From NCBI GenBank assembly GCA_002771315.1, contig PCSF01000097.1:554-5681 (forward strand): a stretch of DNA of 5,128 nucleotides, in the 5' to 3' direction. This DNA is from Desulfobacterales bacterium CG23_combo_of_CG06-09_8_20_14_all_52_9 (GTDB taxonomy: Bacteria > Desulfobacterota > Desulfobacteria > Desulfobacterales > UBA2156). The notes beneath the pieces are model-generated. The model did not search any database. It saw nothing but the letters and a program-made list of their open reading frames with translations, and was not told the origin of the DNA. The translations under genes were made by a program, and so were the position numbers. Of the stretch, positions 1 through 5,128 are shown in pieces (positions within the stretch are counted from its first letter, which is position 1; each line of letters opens with the position of its first letter).

Positions 1-83
1 GGTCCGGCGGATTGGTGTTTGGATGCCCCTTATGGGATCCGTTTCAGCCGATCGTTTTTTATAAGGTGCTGTGTTTAAATTCG

Positions 84-127
84 AATCCTTTCGGCGAAAC
101 TCATAACGGGTATCCGCCGAAAGGATT
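84..127. terminator. Hairpin downstream of folD, possible terminator
   Basis: The arms AATCCTTTCGGCG (84-96) and CGCCGAAAGGATT (115-127) are perfect 13-bp inverted repeats around an 18-nt loop. They lie 14 bp past the folD stop codon, in the place expected for a terminator of the minus-strand transcript. The sequence after the hairpin in the folD direction is AT-rich (CGAATTTAAAC) but has no real U run, so intrinsic termination may be weak. The hairpin could instead act as an mRNA 3'-end stabiliser. The 7-bp sequence TTAAATT flanks it on both sides (75-81 and 128-134). The remaining sequence 1-83 shows no recognisable gene: short open stretches run in from the left edge, but none looks like a known protein end. 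Confidence 0.5.
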
Positions 128-141
128 TTAAATTGAAAAAA

Positions 142-1050
142 TCAGGCAATACCGAGCTTGAACTTCAAGGATTTCAGGGTATTTTTCATGAGCATGGTGA
201 TGGTCATGGGTCCGACGCCACCCGGAACCGGGGTAATCCACCCGGCAATCTCCTTGGCTGCATCGAAATCCACGTCACCTTTGAGGATCGCAATCTTTTT
301 ACCGGTCTTTTCGCTGACCTTTTCCCCAACACGGTTGACTCCAACATCAATGACACATGCGCCCGGTTTAATCCATTCGGGTTTTACCAGACCGGGCACT
401 CCGGCAGCTACAATGAGGATATCCGCCCGTTTGCAATGCAGGTCCATATTCTTGGTCCGGGTGTGGACAACGGTTACCGTTGAATTGGCCCCAGGGCCTT
501 TTTGGAGCATCATGTTGGCAATGGGCTTTCCGACGATGTTGGATCTTCCCACAACCACCACCTCCGCACCGGAGGTTTCGACTCCCGAGCGCACGATCAA
601 CTCCTGGATTCCGGCCGGTGTGCACGGCGGATATTTGACTTCCTTTCCACCGATCATCAGACGCCCCACATTGACGGGATGAAACCCGTCCACATCCTTA
701 TCCGGGTCGATGGCGTTGAGCACTTTTTTTTCGTCGATGTGTTTGGGAAGCGGCAATTGCACCAGGATGCCGTTGATAGTGTCATCCTTGTTGTACTTAT
801 CGATAAGAGCCAGAAGCTCTTTTTCGGAAATCTTCTCGGACTGACTGTCCTGGACCTCCTTGAACCCGACTCGATGAGCTGTTTGAACTTTTAGGGTTAC
901 GTAGGAAATGGATGCGGGATTCTGCCCTACGAGAATGGTTACCAGTCCCGGAACCACACCATGTTTTTTTTTGATCTGGGCCACTTCGGCGGTGATCTCC
1001 TCCAGAATCTTCTCCCGGACCTCTGTCCCCATAATCAATTTTGCCGGCAT
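142..1050 (-). CDS. folD: Bifunctional methylenetetrahydrofolate dehydrogenase / methenyltetrahydrofolate cyclohydrolase
   Basis: Cytosolic enzyme that oxidises 5,10-methylene-THF to 5,10-methenyl-THF with NADP and then hydrolyses it to 10-formyl-THF, supplying one-carbon units for purines and formyl-Met-tRNA. In organisms with the Wood-Ljungdahl route the same steps serve that pathway. The 302-residue protein is slightly longer than E. coli FolD (288). Visible signatures are NPAS..SYVTLK (44-54) with catalytic Tyr50 and Lys54, QLPLP (98-102), DVDGFHP (119-125), the Rossmann-type segment VVGRSNIVGKP (166-176) and the C-terminal PVPGGVGPMT (274-283). Relative to E. coli there is a small insertion before the TVTVVHTRTKN segment (about 185-190), and the Lys two residues after Lys54 is Gln. 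The ATG at 1050 is supported by GAAAGGAG seven bases upstream (1058-1065). It lies 254 bp downstream of argC on the same strand, probably with its own promoter. Confidence 0.97.
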   Translation of the reverse strand: MPAKLIMGTEVREKILEEITAEVAQIKKKHGVVPGLVTILVGQNPASISYVTLKVQTAHRVGFKEVQDSQSEKISEKELLALIDKYNKDDTINGILVQLPLPKHIDEKKVLNAIDPDKDVDGFHPVNVGRLMIGGKEVKYPPCTPAGIQELIVRSGVETSGAEVVVVGRSNIVGKPIANMMLQKGPGANSTVTVVHTRTKNMDLHCKRADILIVAAGVPGLVKPEWIKPGACVIDVGVNRVGEKVSEKTGKKIAILKGDVDFDAAKEIAGWITPVPGGVGPMTITMLMKNTLKSLKFKLGIA

Positions 1051-1174
1051 GTCGCTTCTCCTTTCTTGATGGTATTAACGCCTTTATCGATTGGATTTAG
1101 CCTCCATGATCGTCTTGTCCTTGAAAGCCCACATCCGTAAATACCGAAAAGCCCCTCATTAGATCAATTAGACC

Positions 1175-1203
1175 TATGTAGTGAAAAAAGATCGGCCTGT
1201 CAA
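1175..1203 (-). promoter_or_regulatory. Candidate sigma70-type promoter for folD
   Basis: On the minus strand a perfect -35 hexamer TTGACA (1198-1203) is followed after 17 bases by TACATA (1175-1180), a weak -10. The predicted transcript would start near 1168 and carry a leader of about 117 nt before the folD ATG. Just downstream of the -10 the sequence TCTAATTGATCTAAT contains TCTAAT twice, which could be an operator, but this is only suggestive. No riboswitch fold was recognised in the leader. Confidence 0.4.
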
Positions 1204-1304
1204 GTCGCGCTGCCGGAAATGCCTTTTTAAAGAGGTTTGGCTGTCCAATGGGCATACCGCATGCGTTGGTTGAAACTTTCTTTCTCATATAGCGTAGATG
1301 CCGA

Positions 1305-2342
1305 TCAGATCGGATAGGGCACACCCGTCAGTCCGGTCGTCTCATCCAGTTTACACATCAGGTTCATGTTCTGGACCGCCTGCCCGGATGCCCCCTTTAC
1401 CAGGTTGTCGATGGCCGACATGAGAATGATCCGTCCGGTCTCTTTGTCGATGACGAACCCGATATCGCAGAAATTAGTCCCCCTGACATGCAGCGTATCC
1501 GGAACGGCCCCATTCCCGCGGATCCGGATGAACGGTTTCCGGCCGTAATGGCTTTCAAAACATTGTGCCACCGCTTCAGGTCCCGCGTCATGTTTCAAGG
1601 TCGCATAGACCGTGGACAGCATCCCCCTGGATATGGGTAAAAGATGCGGGACAAAGGTGACATGCACGGGGCTTCCGGCGATATGACTTAAAACCTCCTC
1701 CATTTCGGGGGCATGCCTGTGGGAACCGACGCTATAAGGTTTGAAGGATTCGACCACCTCACAAAAAAGCGTCTTCAGGGACGGCGACCGCCCTGCTCCG
1801 CTCACCCCGGATTTGGCATCGATGATGATGCCCTCCGTCTCGATGAGCCCCTCCCGGATCAGGGGGATCAGCGGCAGCATGCTGCAGGTGGGATAACATC
1901 CCGGGTTGCCGACCAGTCTCGCCTTCACAATCTGATCGGTAAAAACCTCGCTGAGTCCGTAAACCGCCTCTTTTAAAAGATCGGCGGCGGTGTGGGGCTG
2001 ATAATGCCGCTCGTAGGCGGCCGGATCCTTGAAACGGAAGTCAGCGGAAAGATCGACCACCTTGAGGCCCCGCCCAAGGAGTCCTGGAATGATTTCCATG
2101 GGAAGCTTATGGGGAAGGGCCGTGAAAACCGCATCCGCCTTATCCCCCACCGCATCCGGATCGAAGGCCTCCAGGGTCTTCCGCACCGTCCCGGCCAGGG
2201 CCGGATAGACCTCTGAAATTTCCTTTCCCACATATTGCGTGGAGGTCAATACCGTTAACTCAACATCCGGATGCCCGCTGAGGATGCGGACCAGTTCCGC
2301 GCCGGTATAGCCGGTCGCGCCCACGATCCCTACCCTGATCAT
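1305..2342 (-). CDS. argC: N-acetyl-gamma-glutamyl-phosphate reductase
   Basis: Third step of arginine biosynthesis in the cytosol: NADPH-dependent reduction of N-acetyl-glutamyl-5-phosphate to N-acetylglutamate 5-semialdehyde. The 345-residue length is typical of the family's long type. The N-terminal nucleotide-binding motif GATGYTG is at 8-14, VVDLSADFR at 95-103, and the active-site segment GNPGCYPT at 145-152 with catalytic Cys149. SGVSGAGR is at 178-185, HRHAPE at 208-213 carries the conserved histidine, and NLVKGASGQAVQNMN lies at 313-327. The ATG at 2342 has GGAGG seven bases upstream (2350-2354). No other arg gene is visible nearby, so arginine genes appear not to be clustered here. 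A weak promoter candidate, TTGAAA (2430-2435) with TATCCA (2408-2413) and a 16-bp spacer, lies upstream; no ARG-box-like palindrome was recognised. Confidence 0.97.
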   Translation of the reverse strand: MIRVGIVGATGYTGAELVRILSGHPDVELTVLTSTQYVGKEISEVYPALAGTVRKTLEAFDPDAVGDKADAVFTALPHKLPMEIIPGLLGRGLKVVDLSADFRFKDPAAYERHYQPHTAADLLKEAVYGLSEVFTDQIVKARLVGNPGCYPTCSMLPLIPLIREGLIETEGIIIDAKSGVSGAGRSPSLKTLFCEVVESFKPYSVGSHRHAPEMEEVLSHIAGSPVHVTFVPHLLPISRGMLSTVYATLKHDAGPEAVAQCFESHYGRKPFIRIRGNGAVPDTLHVRGTNFCDIGFVIDKETGRIILMSAIDNLVKGASGQAVQNMNLMCKLDETTGLTGVPYPI

Positions 2343-2462
2343 CGTTTTTCCTCCATATAATTTATGCTGCCTTTAAGCCCTTGTGAACGTGGTCTGAATC
2401 TCGTTTCTGGATAGCAGCTTTCCCATAAATTTCAAGTGAAACCTCATGACGCTGTTATAAAG

Positions 2463-2599
2463 TTGATGGCTTCGTAGAAAGTCGAAAATGTTCTCTTTCC
2501 GTCATTCCGGAAAAAGCCGGAATCCAGTGTTCTCAAGCACTTATGAAACCTCTGGACCCCGTTTTTCAACGGGGTGACGACTTTTTACAATTTCATCAA
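2463..2599. repeat. MITE-like palindromic intergenic element
   Basis: The ends 2463-2484 (TTGATGGCTTCGTAGAAAGTCG) and 2578-2599 are imperfect terminal inverted repeats, matching at about 17 of 22 positions. Two hairpins lie inside: ATTCCGG/CCGGAAT (2504-2510 with 2517-2523, 6-nt loop) and ACCCCGTT/AACGGGGT (2556-2563 with 2568-2575, 4-nt loop). GTCA (2501-2504) can also pair with TGAC (2575-2578), and CCAG (2524-2527) with CTGG (2552-2555), so the whole element can fold as a branched structure. It encodes no protein. Elements of this GTCATTCCGG...CCGGAATCCAG type are commonly dispersed between genes in deltaproteobacterial genomes; that this one is a repeat family member is an inference from the shape, since only one copy is in the window. 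Confidence 0.7.
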
Positions 2600-2601
2600 T
2601 G

Positions 2602-2630
2602 TTGACTCGGCGAAATCGATTTTTTATTTT
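2602..2630 (+). promoter_or_regulatory. Candidate promoter for the Nudix gene
   Basis: TTGACT (2602-2607) is followed after 17 bases by TATTTT (2625-2630), a reasonable sigma70-type pair, giving a leader of about 60 nt before the GTG start. The -35 begins two to three bases beyond the right end of the MITE-like element, so the element's insertion may have shaped this promoter. The surrounding DNA is T-rich, which makes chance matches likely. Confidence 0.35.
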
Positions 2631-2696
2631 GTTTTCGAATCCGTTGCTTTTTAAATCGACTTTTTATTTACAACAGGGGGAAAAGGAGTTTGAACT

Positions 2697-3191
2697 GTGG
2701 ACGAACAGGTCATGGTGGTGGATGCCGAAAATCGACCCATTGGTGCCGCACCGCGTTCCGAAATGCGTGCAAAAAACCTCATCCATCGGGCGGTCTATAT
2801 CCTGGTTTTCAATTCCAAAGGGGAGCTTTTCAGGCACCAGCGGACCTATACCAAAGACATCTATCCCGGATATTTCGACGTGGCGGTTGGAGGCGTCGTT
2901 TTAGCCGACGAAACTTACGAGGTGGCGGCGGACCGGGAGCTTAAAGAAGAGATGGGCATCCGGGATGTCCCCATGCAATTTCGTTTCGATCTGTTTTTTG
3001 AAGAACCCAAAAGTCGGGTTTTCGGTCGCGTTTATTCCTGCGTCTTCGACGGCGAATTTGTGCTTCAGGTCGAAGAAATTCTCCACGGAGCATTTTTGCC
3101 CGTCGAAACCATAGTCGAGGAGGCCAAATGGCTTCCCTATACACCCGATGGGTGGATGATTCTCGAGCGTTTATTGAGTAATAATTACTAA
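2697..3191 (+). CDS. Nudix hydrolase, YfcD type
   Basis: Predicted cytosolic Mg-dependent pyrophosphohydrolase acting on a nucleoside-diphosphate-linked substrate; the physiological substrate is not predictable. The 164-residue protein has a perfect Nudix box at 66-88 (G66, five residues, E72, seven residues, R80-E81-L82, E84-E85, G87-I88). The N-terminal part (VVDAENRPIGAAPRSEMRA, 7-25, then HRAVYILVF) and GYFDVAVGGVV before the box resemble E. coli YfcD and the IPP-isomerase-like Nudix branch. The catalytic Cys/Glu pattern of a true IPP isomerase was not recognised, so plain Nudix hydrolase is preferred. The GTG start at 2697 is chosen because AAGGAG (2683-2688) lies eight bases upstream and the YfcD-like similarity begins a few residues after it. 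It is transcribed divergently from argC and appears monocistronic. No GC-rich terminator hairpin follows, only an AT-rich stretch. Confidence 0.92.
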   Translation: MDEQVMVVDAENRPIGAAPRSEMRAKNLIHRAVYILVFNSKGELFRHQRTYTKDIYPGYFDVAVGGVVLADETYEVAADRELKEEMGIRDVPMQFRFDLFFEEPKSRVFGRVYSCVFDGEFVLQVEEILHGAFLPVETIVEEAKWLPYTPDGWMILERLLSNNY

Positions 3192-3250
3192 TATATTGAT
3201 TTTAATTATATTTTAGTTTATCTAGAAATCCGTCTCATTGAATTTAAATT

Positions 3251-3481
3251 ATGACTTTGCTGCCCTTAGCGGACGAGGAGTTGGATGGCGTGTTGGGGCT
3301 CGTCACCACCGTTGAGGGCATTCGACGACCGACGGTCGCCGACTTGCTCCTCATGGGAAGCGAGGAGGCCATCCGGCAGCATCTGCCCGCCCGCAAAGTC
3401 GCCTTTCAGGTCTTGGAAGGAACAAAAGCTCGTGACCTCATTGTCCAGAATGGAACGCGGAAAGGGGCCGTTTATGAATGA
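3251..3481 (+). pseudogene. Middle fragment of a COG2865-type ATP-binding/AlbA_2 putative regulator
   Basis: The 76-residue reading frame is a remnant. Residues about 5-52, with PLADEELDGVLGLVT, RPTVADLLLMGSEEAIRQHLP and VAFQVLEGT, match the segment that follows the AlbA_2 domain in COG2865 proteins, where TVAGLLLFG...LP...VxFQVxxGT is typical. The N-terminal roughly 200 residues are missing: an in-frame TAA lies at 3245-3247 and no ribosome binding site precedes the ATG. After VLEGT the family similarity stops and the last 24 or so residues look unrelated. Its stop overlaps the ATG of the next fragment in ATGA (3478-3481). It is most likely debris of a deleted gene; expression as a small protein is possible but unsupported. 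Confidence 0.65.
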
Positions 3482-3867
3482 AGACGCTAATATATGCGCC
3501 GAGCGCAAAGATATACGCCAGTATATGCGCCTGGCGCATAACCAGCAACTTTTCATCTTTCGATGCGTTTTTCCGGACAACATTCCAACGGTCGCCTGAA
3601 TTCGCACTCAAGGTCGGGAAAGAAGGTACGGAGAAAAGTTCGGAAAAGTTGGTAGAAGGGTTGACGGAAAGCCAGAAGAAAATCCTGATGCTGGTAGCCC
3701 GAAACCCCAGCGTGTCCAAGAAGGCTATGGCACAGTCGCTGGGCATCAGCACAACAGCCATCGACAAGAACCTGGCGAAACTTAAAGCCAAAGGCGTTCT
3801 TCGTCGAGTGGGTCCGGCCAAAGGCGGGCACTGGGATATAGTTCAAAGTTCAAAGTTGGGTGAATAG
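3478..3867 (+). pseudogene. C-terminal winged-helix fragment of the same COG2865-type protein
   Basis: In this 129-residue frame, residues about 30-43 (AFFRTTFQRSPEFA) and the linker KVGKEGTEKSSEKLVEG match the end of the core and the EKVGEKV-like linker of COG2865 proteins. Residues 62-121 form the typical C-terminal winged helix-turn-helix, with LTESQKKIL, NPSVSKKAMAQSLGISTTAIDKNLAKLKAKG and GPAKGGHWDIV. The first 25 or so residues arise from the repeat-rich spacer and look non-native. About 200 residues of the family's core are missing between this and the preceding fragment. The fragment could still make a stand-alone DNA-binding protein, since the wHTH is intact and it overlaps the upstream frame by ATGA. 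It ends 25 bp before the methyltransferase gene, and the short tail QSSKLGE comes from a GTTCAAA duplication (3841-3857). Confidence 0.6.
3491..3540. repeat. TATATGCGCC repeat cluster with perfect palindrome
   Basis: TATATGCGCC occurs at 3491-3500 and again at 3522-3531, with ATATACGCC (3511-3519) as a related copy between them. The two main copies extend to 17-mers identical at 15 positions (TATATGCGCCGAGCGCA and TATATGCGCCTGGCGCA). The second is part of a perfect 8-bp-armed palindrome TATGCGCC-T-GGCGCATA (3524-3540). The cluster lies in the non-homologous spacer between the two COG2865 fragments. It could be a regulator binding site or the trace of a small mobile repeat. Confidence 0.6.
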
Positions 3868-3869
3868 CC

Positions 3870-3896
3870 ATGGCCAAGCGAGGTAAGCAGAAATGA
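3870..3896 (+). CDS. 8-codon leader ORF overlapping the methyltransferase start
   Basis: ATG at 3870 opens MAKRGKQK and stops at the TGA that overlaps the methyltransferase ATG in ATGA (3893-3896). It begins two bases after the TAG of the wHTH fragment (3865-3867). Such an arrangement could couple translation of the methyltransferase to the upstream frames. It may equally be the remaining N-terminus of a lost gene, or chance: it is very short and has no clear ribosome binding site of its own. Confidence 0.3.
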   Translation: MAKRGKQK

Positions 3897-5128
3897 CACC
3901 TATTGAACAGAACCGCGAAAAGTTCCCGCGTCTGCTGCGTGAATTGTTCCAGTTCGACTGCGCCGACCTGGACTTCGGCATCTACCGCATCATGAATTAC
4001 AAACGCGGCATGATCGAACGCTTCATCGCGGAAGATTTGCCCAAGTCCATATCCCAGGAACTGGCGCAGGGTGCGCTGGCGGGGCAGACACAGGCAGCCA
4101 AAGAGCTGGAAGCCGCCAAAAAGAAAGTGTCAGAGATATTTGACGACGCCGTTGACGCGGCGGGTAATTTGACAAAATACCACGACACGAAGCCCGGCAA
4201 AGAGTATCTGGCCGCGCTGGAAAAAGCAAAATCCGCCAAAGGCTGCGAGGCTTTGGAAGCCGCCATCTACAATCATCTGTATGCCTTCTTCAGCCGTTAC
4301 TGGCAGGACGGCGACTTTATCTCCAAGCGCCGCTACTCCAAACGTGAACGCTACGCCATCCCTTACAACGGCGAGGAAGTGACGCTTTACTGGGCCAACC
4401 GCGACCAGTACTATATCAAGACCGGTGAGTACTTTACCGACTACACCTGGAAAGCAACAAACGGCGTGACCGTGCATTTCAAGCTGACCACCGCCGATGT
4501 GGAACAGAACAACGTGAAGGGCGAGAAGCGCTTCTTCCTGCCGCAGCAAGATGAGATGGTATGGGACGAATCCTTCATACGCCTGACCATTCCCTTTGAG
4601 TTCCGACCCCTCAATGGACAGGAAGCCATTACCTACGGCGGAAAGAATCAGCAGGAAGCGATCATCGCCAGGGCCGTGGAAAACATTCCCAAACAGCGCC
4701 TTGTGAAAACCGCGCCGTTGGCTCTGGCCGCGCTTACCGCCGAGAAACGCCGCACTGGGGACGGTGAAAGCGTCACCTTTCTTGCGCATCACCTGCGCCA
4801 GTACACCCGGCGCAACACCTCCGACTTTTTCATCCACAAAGACCTGAAAGGGTTTCTCTCGCGCGAGCTGGACTTTTACCTGAAAAACGAGGTGCTCAAC
4901 TTAGAGGAGATGGAAGCCGCGGGCGAGCATTTGGCCGAGGGCTGGTTCCAAATGATGCGGCTCATCAAGATGGTGGGCGGCCACATCATCGCGTTTCTGG
5001 CGCAGATCGAAGCGTTCCAGAAGATGCTCTGGGAGAAGCGCAAATTCATCACAGAGACCTTTTACTGCATCACCGTGGGCTGCATCCCGGAAGAGTTTTA
5101 TCCGGAGATTGCCGACTGCGAGGCGCAG
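3893..5128 (+). CDS. Site-specific DNA-methyltransferase, type III restriction-modification-like (N-terminal part, runs off the window)
   Basis: The 412 residues visible match the N-terminal region of the long (about 900-1000 residue) adenine-specific DNA methyltransferases found in type III-like restriction-modification loci. Recognised segments are LDFGIYRIMNYKR (26-38), a charged, probably coiled-coil stretch at about 50-85, AIYNHLYAFFSRYWQDGDFI (124-143), KRRYSKRERYAIPYNGEEV (145-163), VEQNNVKGEKRFFLP (203-217), and the hallmark YTRRNTSDFFIHKDLKGFL (304-322) followed by RELDFYLKNEVLNL (324-337). The methyltransferase motifs (AdoMet-binding FxGxG and catalytic DPPY) are not yet reached, so activity cannot be judged. 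The ATG at 3893 is fixed by an in-frame TAA at 3884-3886; GAGG (3880-3883) lies nine bases upstream. It overlaps the 8-codon ORF in ATGA and follows the COG2865 remnants, a gene family often found beside such methyltransferases. The frame is intact to the window end; a restriction helicase-nuclease partner would be expected further right. Confidence 0.85.
   Translation, partial: MTPIEQNREKFPRLLRELFQFDCADLDFGIYRIMNYKRGMIERFIAEDLPKSISQELAQGALAGQTQAAKELEAAKKKVSEIFDDAVDAAGNLTKYHDTKPGKEYLAALEKAKSAKGCEALEAAIYNHLYAFFSRYWQDGDFISKRRYSKRERYAIPYNGEEVTLYWANRDQYYIKTGEYFTDYTWKATNGVTVHFKLTTADVEQNNVKGEKRFFLPQQDEMVWDESFIRLTIPFEFRPLNGQEAITYGGKNQQEAIIARAVENIPKQRLVKTAPLALAALTAEKRRTGDGESVTFLAHHLRQYTRRNTSDFFIHKDLKGFLSRELDFYLKNEVLNLEEMEAAGEHLAEGWFQMMRLIKMVGGHIIAFLAQIEAFQKMLWEKRKFITETFYCITVGCIPEEFYPEIADCEAQ

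Larger units (their letters stand above)
2343..2696. other. 354-bp divergent intergenic region between argC and the Nudix gene
   Basis: No protein-coding ORF is credible here. The left third (2343-2462) is the argC leader, with its ribosome binding site and a weak promoter candidate. The middle (2463-2599) is a MITE-like palindromic element. The right third (2600-2696) is AT-rich, with a promoter candidate and two near-identical 17-bp direct repeats, and it ends in the AAGGAG ribosome binding site of the Nudix gene (2683-2688). Confidence 0.8.

Noticed and set aside
28..66. CCTTAT...ATAAGG inverted repeat with a T run at 55-60 near the left edge
   Set aside because: The 6-bp AT-rich arms are separated by about 27 bases and the T run is inside the loop, so it is not a convincing terminator.
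158..894. Plus-strand ORFs of 116, 174 and 130 codons opposite folD
   Set aside because: Shadows of the unmistakable folD frame; their proteins show no family signature.
1301..1313. CCGATCAGATCGG palindrome at the argC stop codon
   Set aside because: A 6-bp-armed palindrome with a 1-nt centre cannot form a terminator hairpin, no T run follows, and such a site is expected by chance.
1097..1324. 75-codon minus-strand ORF between argC and folD, and its 20-codon internal ORF beginning MRGFSVF
   Set aside because: It overlaps the end of argC, has no ribosome binding site or recognisable family, and covers the folD promoter candidate; most likely chance.
3266..3821. Minus-strand ORFs of 113 and 127 codons opposite the COG2865 fragments
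   Set aside because: Antisense to frames with recognisable homology; no supported start or family.
3841..3857. GTTCAAAGTTCAAAGTT, a 7-bp tandem duplication just before the methyltransferase, considered as a phase-variation tract
   Set aside because: Only two full copies, and it lies outside the methyltransferase frame; known phase-variable mod genes have many repeats inside the gene.
4130..4837. 235-codon minus-strand ORF
   Set aside because: Antisense shadow of the methyltransferase gene, whose frame carries clear conserved segments.

Overview
The window looks like a bacterial chromosome, about 50-55% GC. It has a housekeeping block on the left (about 1-3191) and the start of an accessory, probably DNA-modification, block on the right (about 3250-5128). 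The organism cannot be fixed from the sequence. The gene set and the intergenic repeat carrying GTCATTCCGG...CCGGAAT and GGACCCC...GGGG stems resemble what is common in Desulfobacterota/deltaproteobacterial genomes; this is an inference with low certainty.

Left part, minus strand: argC (2342 down to 1305, arginine biosynthesis) is followed 254 bp downstream by folD (1050 down to 142, one-carbon folate metabolism). Each has a good Shine-Dalgarno sequence. The gap holds a promoter-like sequence with a perfect TTGACA, so folD probably has its own transcript. Downstream of folD is a 13-bp-armed hairpin, the best terminator candidate.

Middle: a 354-bp intergenic region separates argC from a divergent Nudix hydrolase gene (YfcD type, 2697-3191, plus strand). 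This region contains a 137-bp MITE-like element (2463-2599) with 22-bp imperfect terminal inverted repeats and two internal hairpins. A promoter candidate for the Nudix gene lies right at its edge.

Right part, plus strand: after a very AT-rich junction (3192-3250) come two pieces of a COG2865-type protein (AlbA_2/ATP-binding putative regulator with a C-terminal winged helix). One piece comes from the middle of the protein and one from its C terminus. The N-terminal domain and most of the core are missing, and about 120 bp carrying a cluster of TATATGCGCC repeats and a perfect palindrome sits between the pieces. Directly downstream, through an 8-codon ORF overlapping in ATGA, begins a large gene (3893 to beyond the window end) whose N-terminal 412 residues match the long site-specific DNA-methyltransferases of type III-like restriction-modification systems. 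Its catalytic motifs and any partner nuclease/helicase lie beyond the right edge. The most interesting part of the window is this remodelled junction upstream of the methyltransferase.
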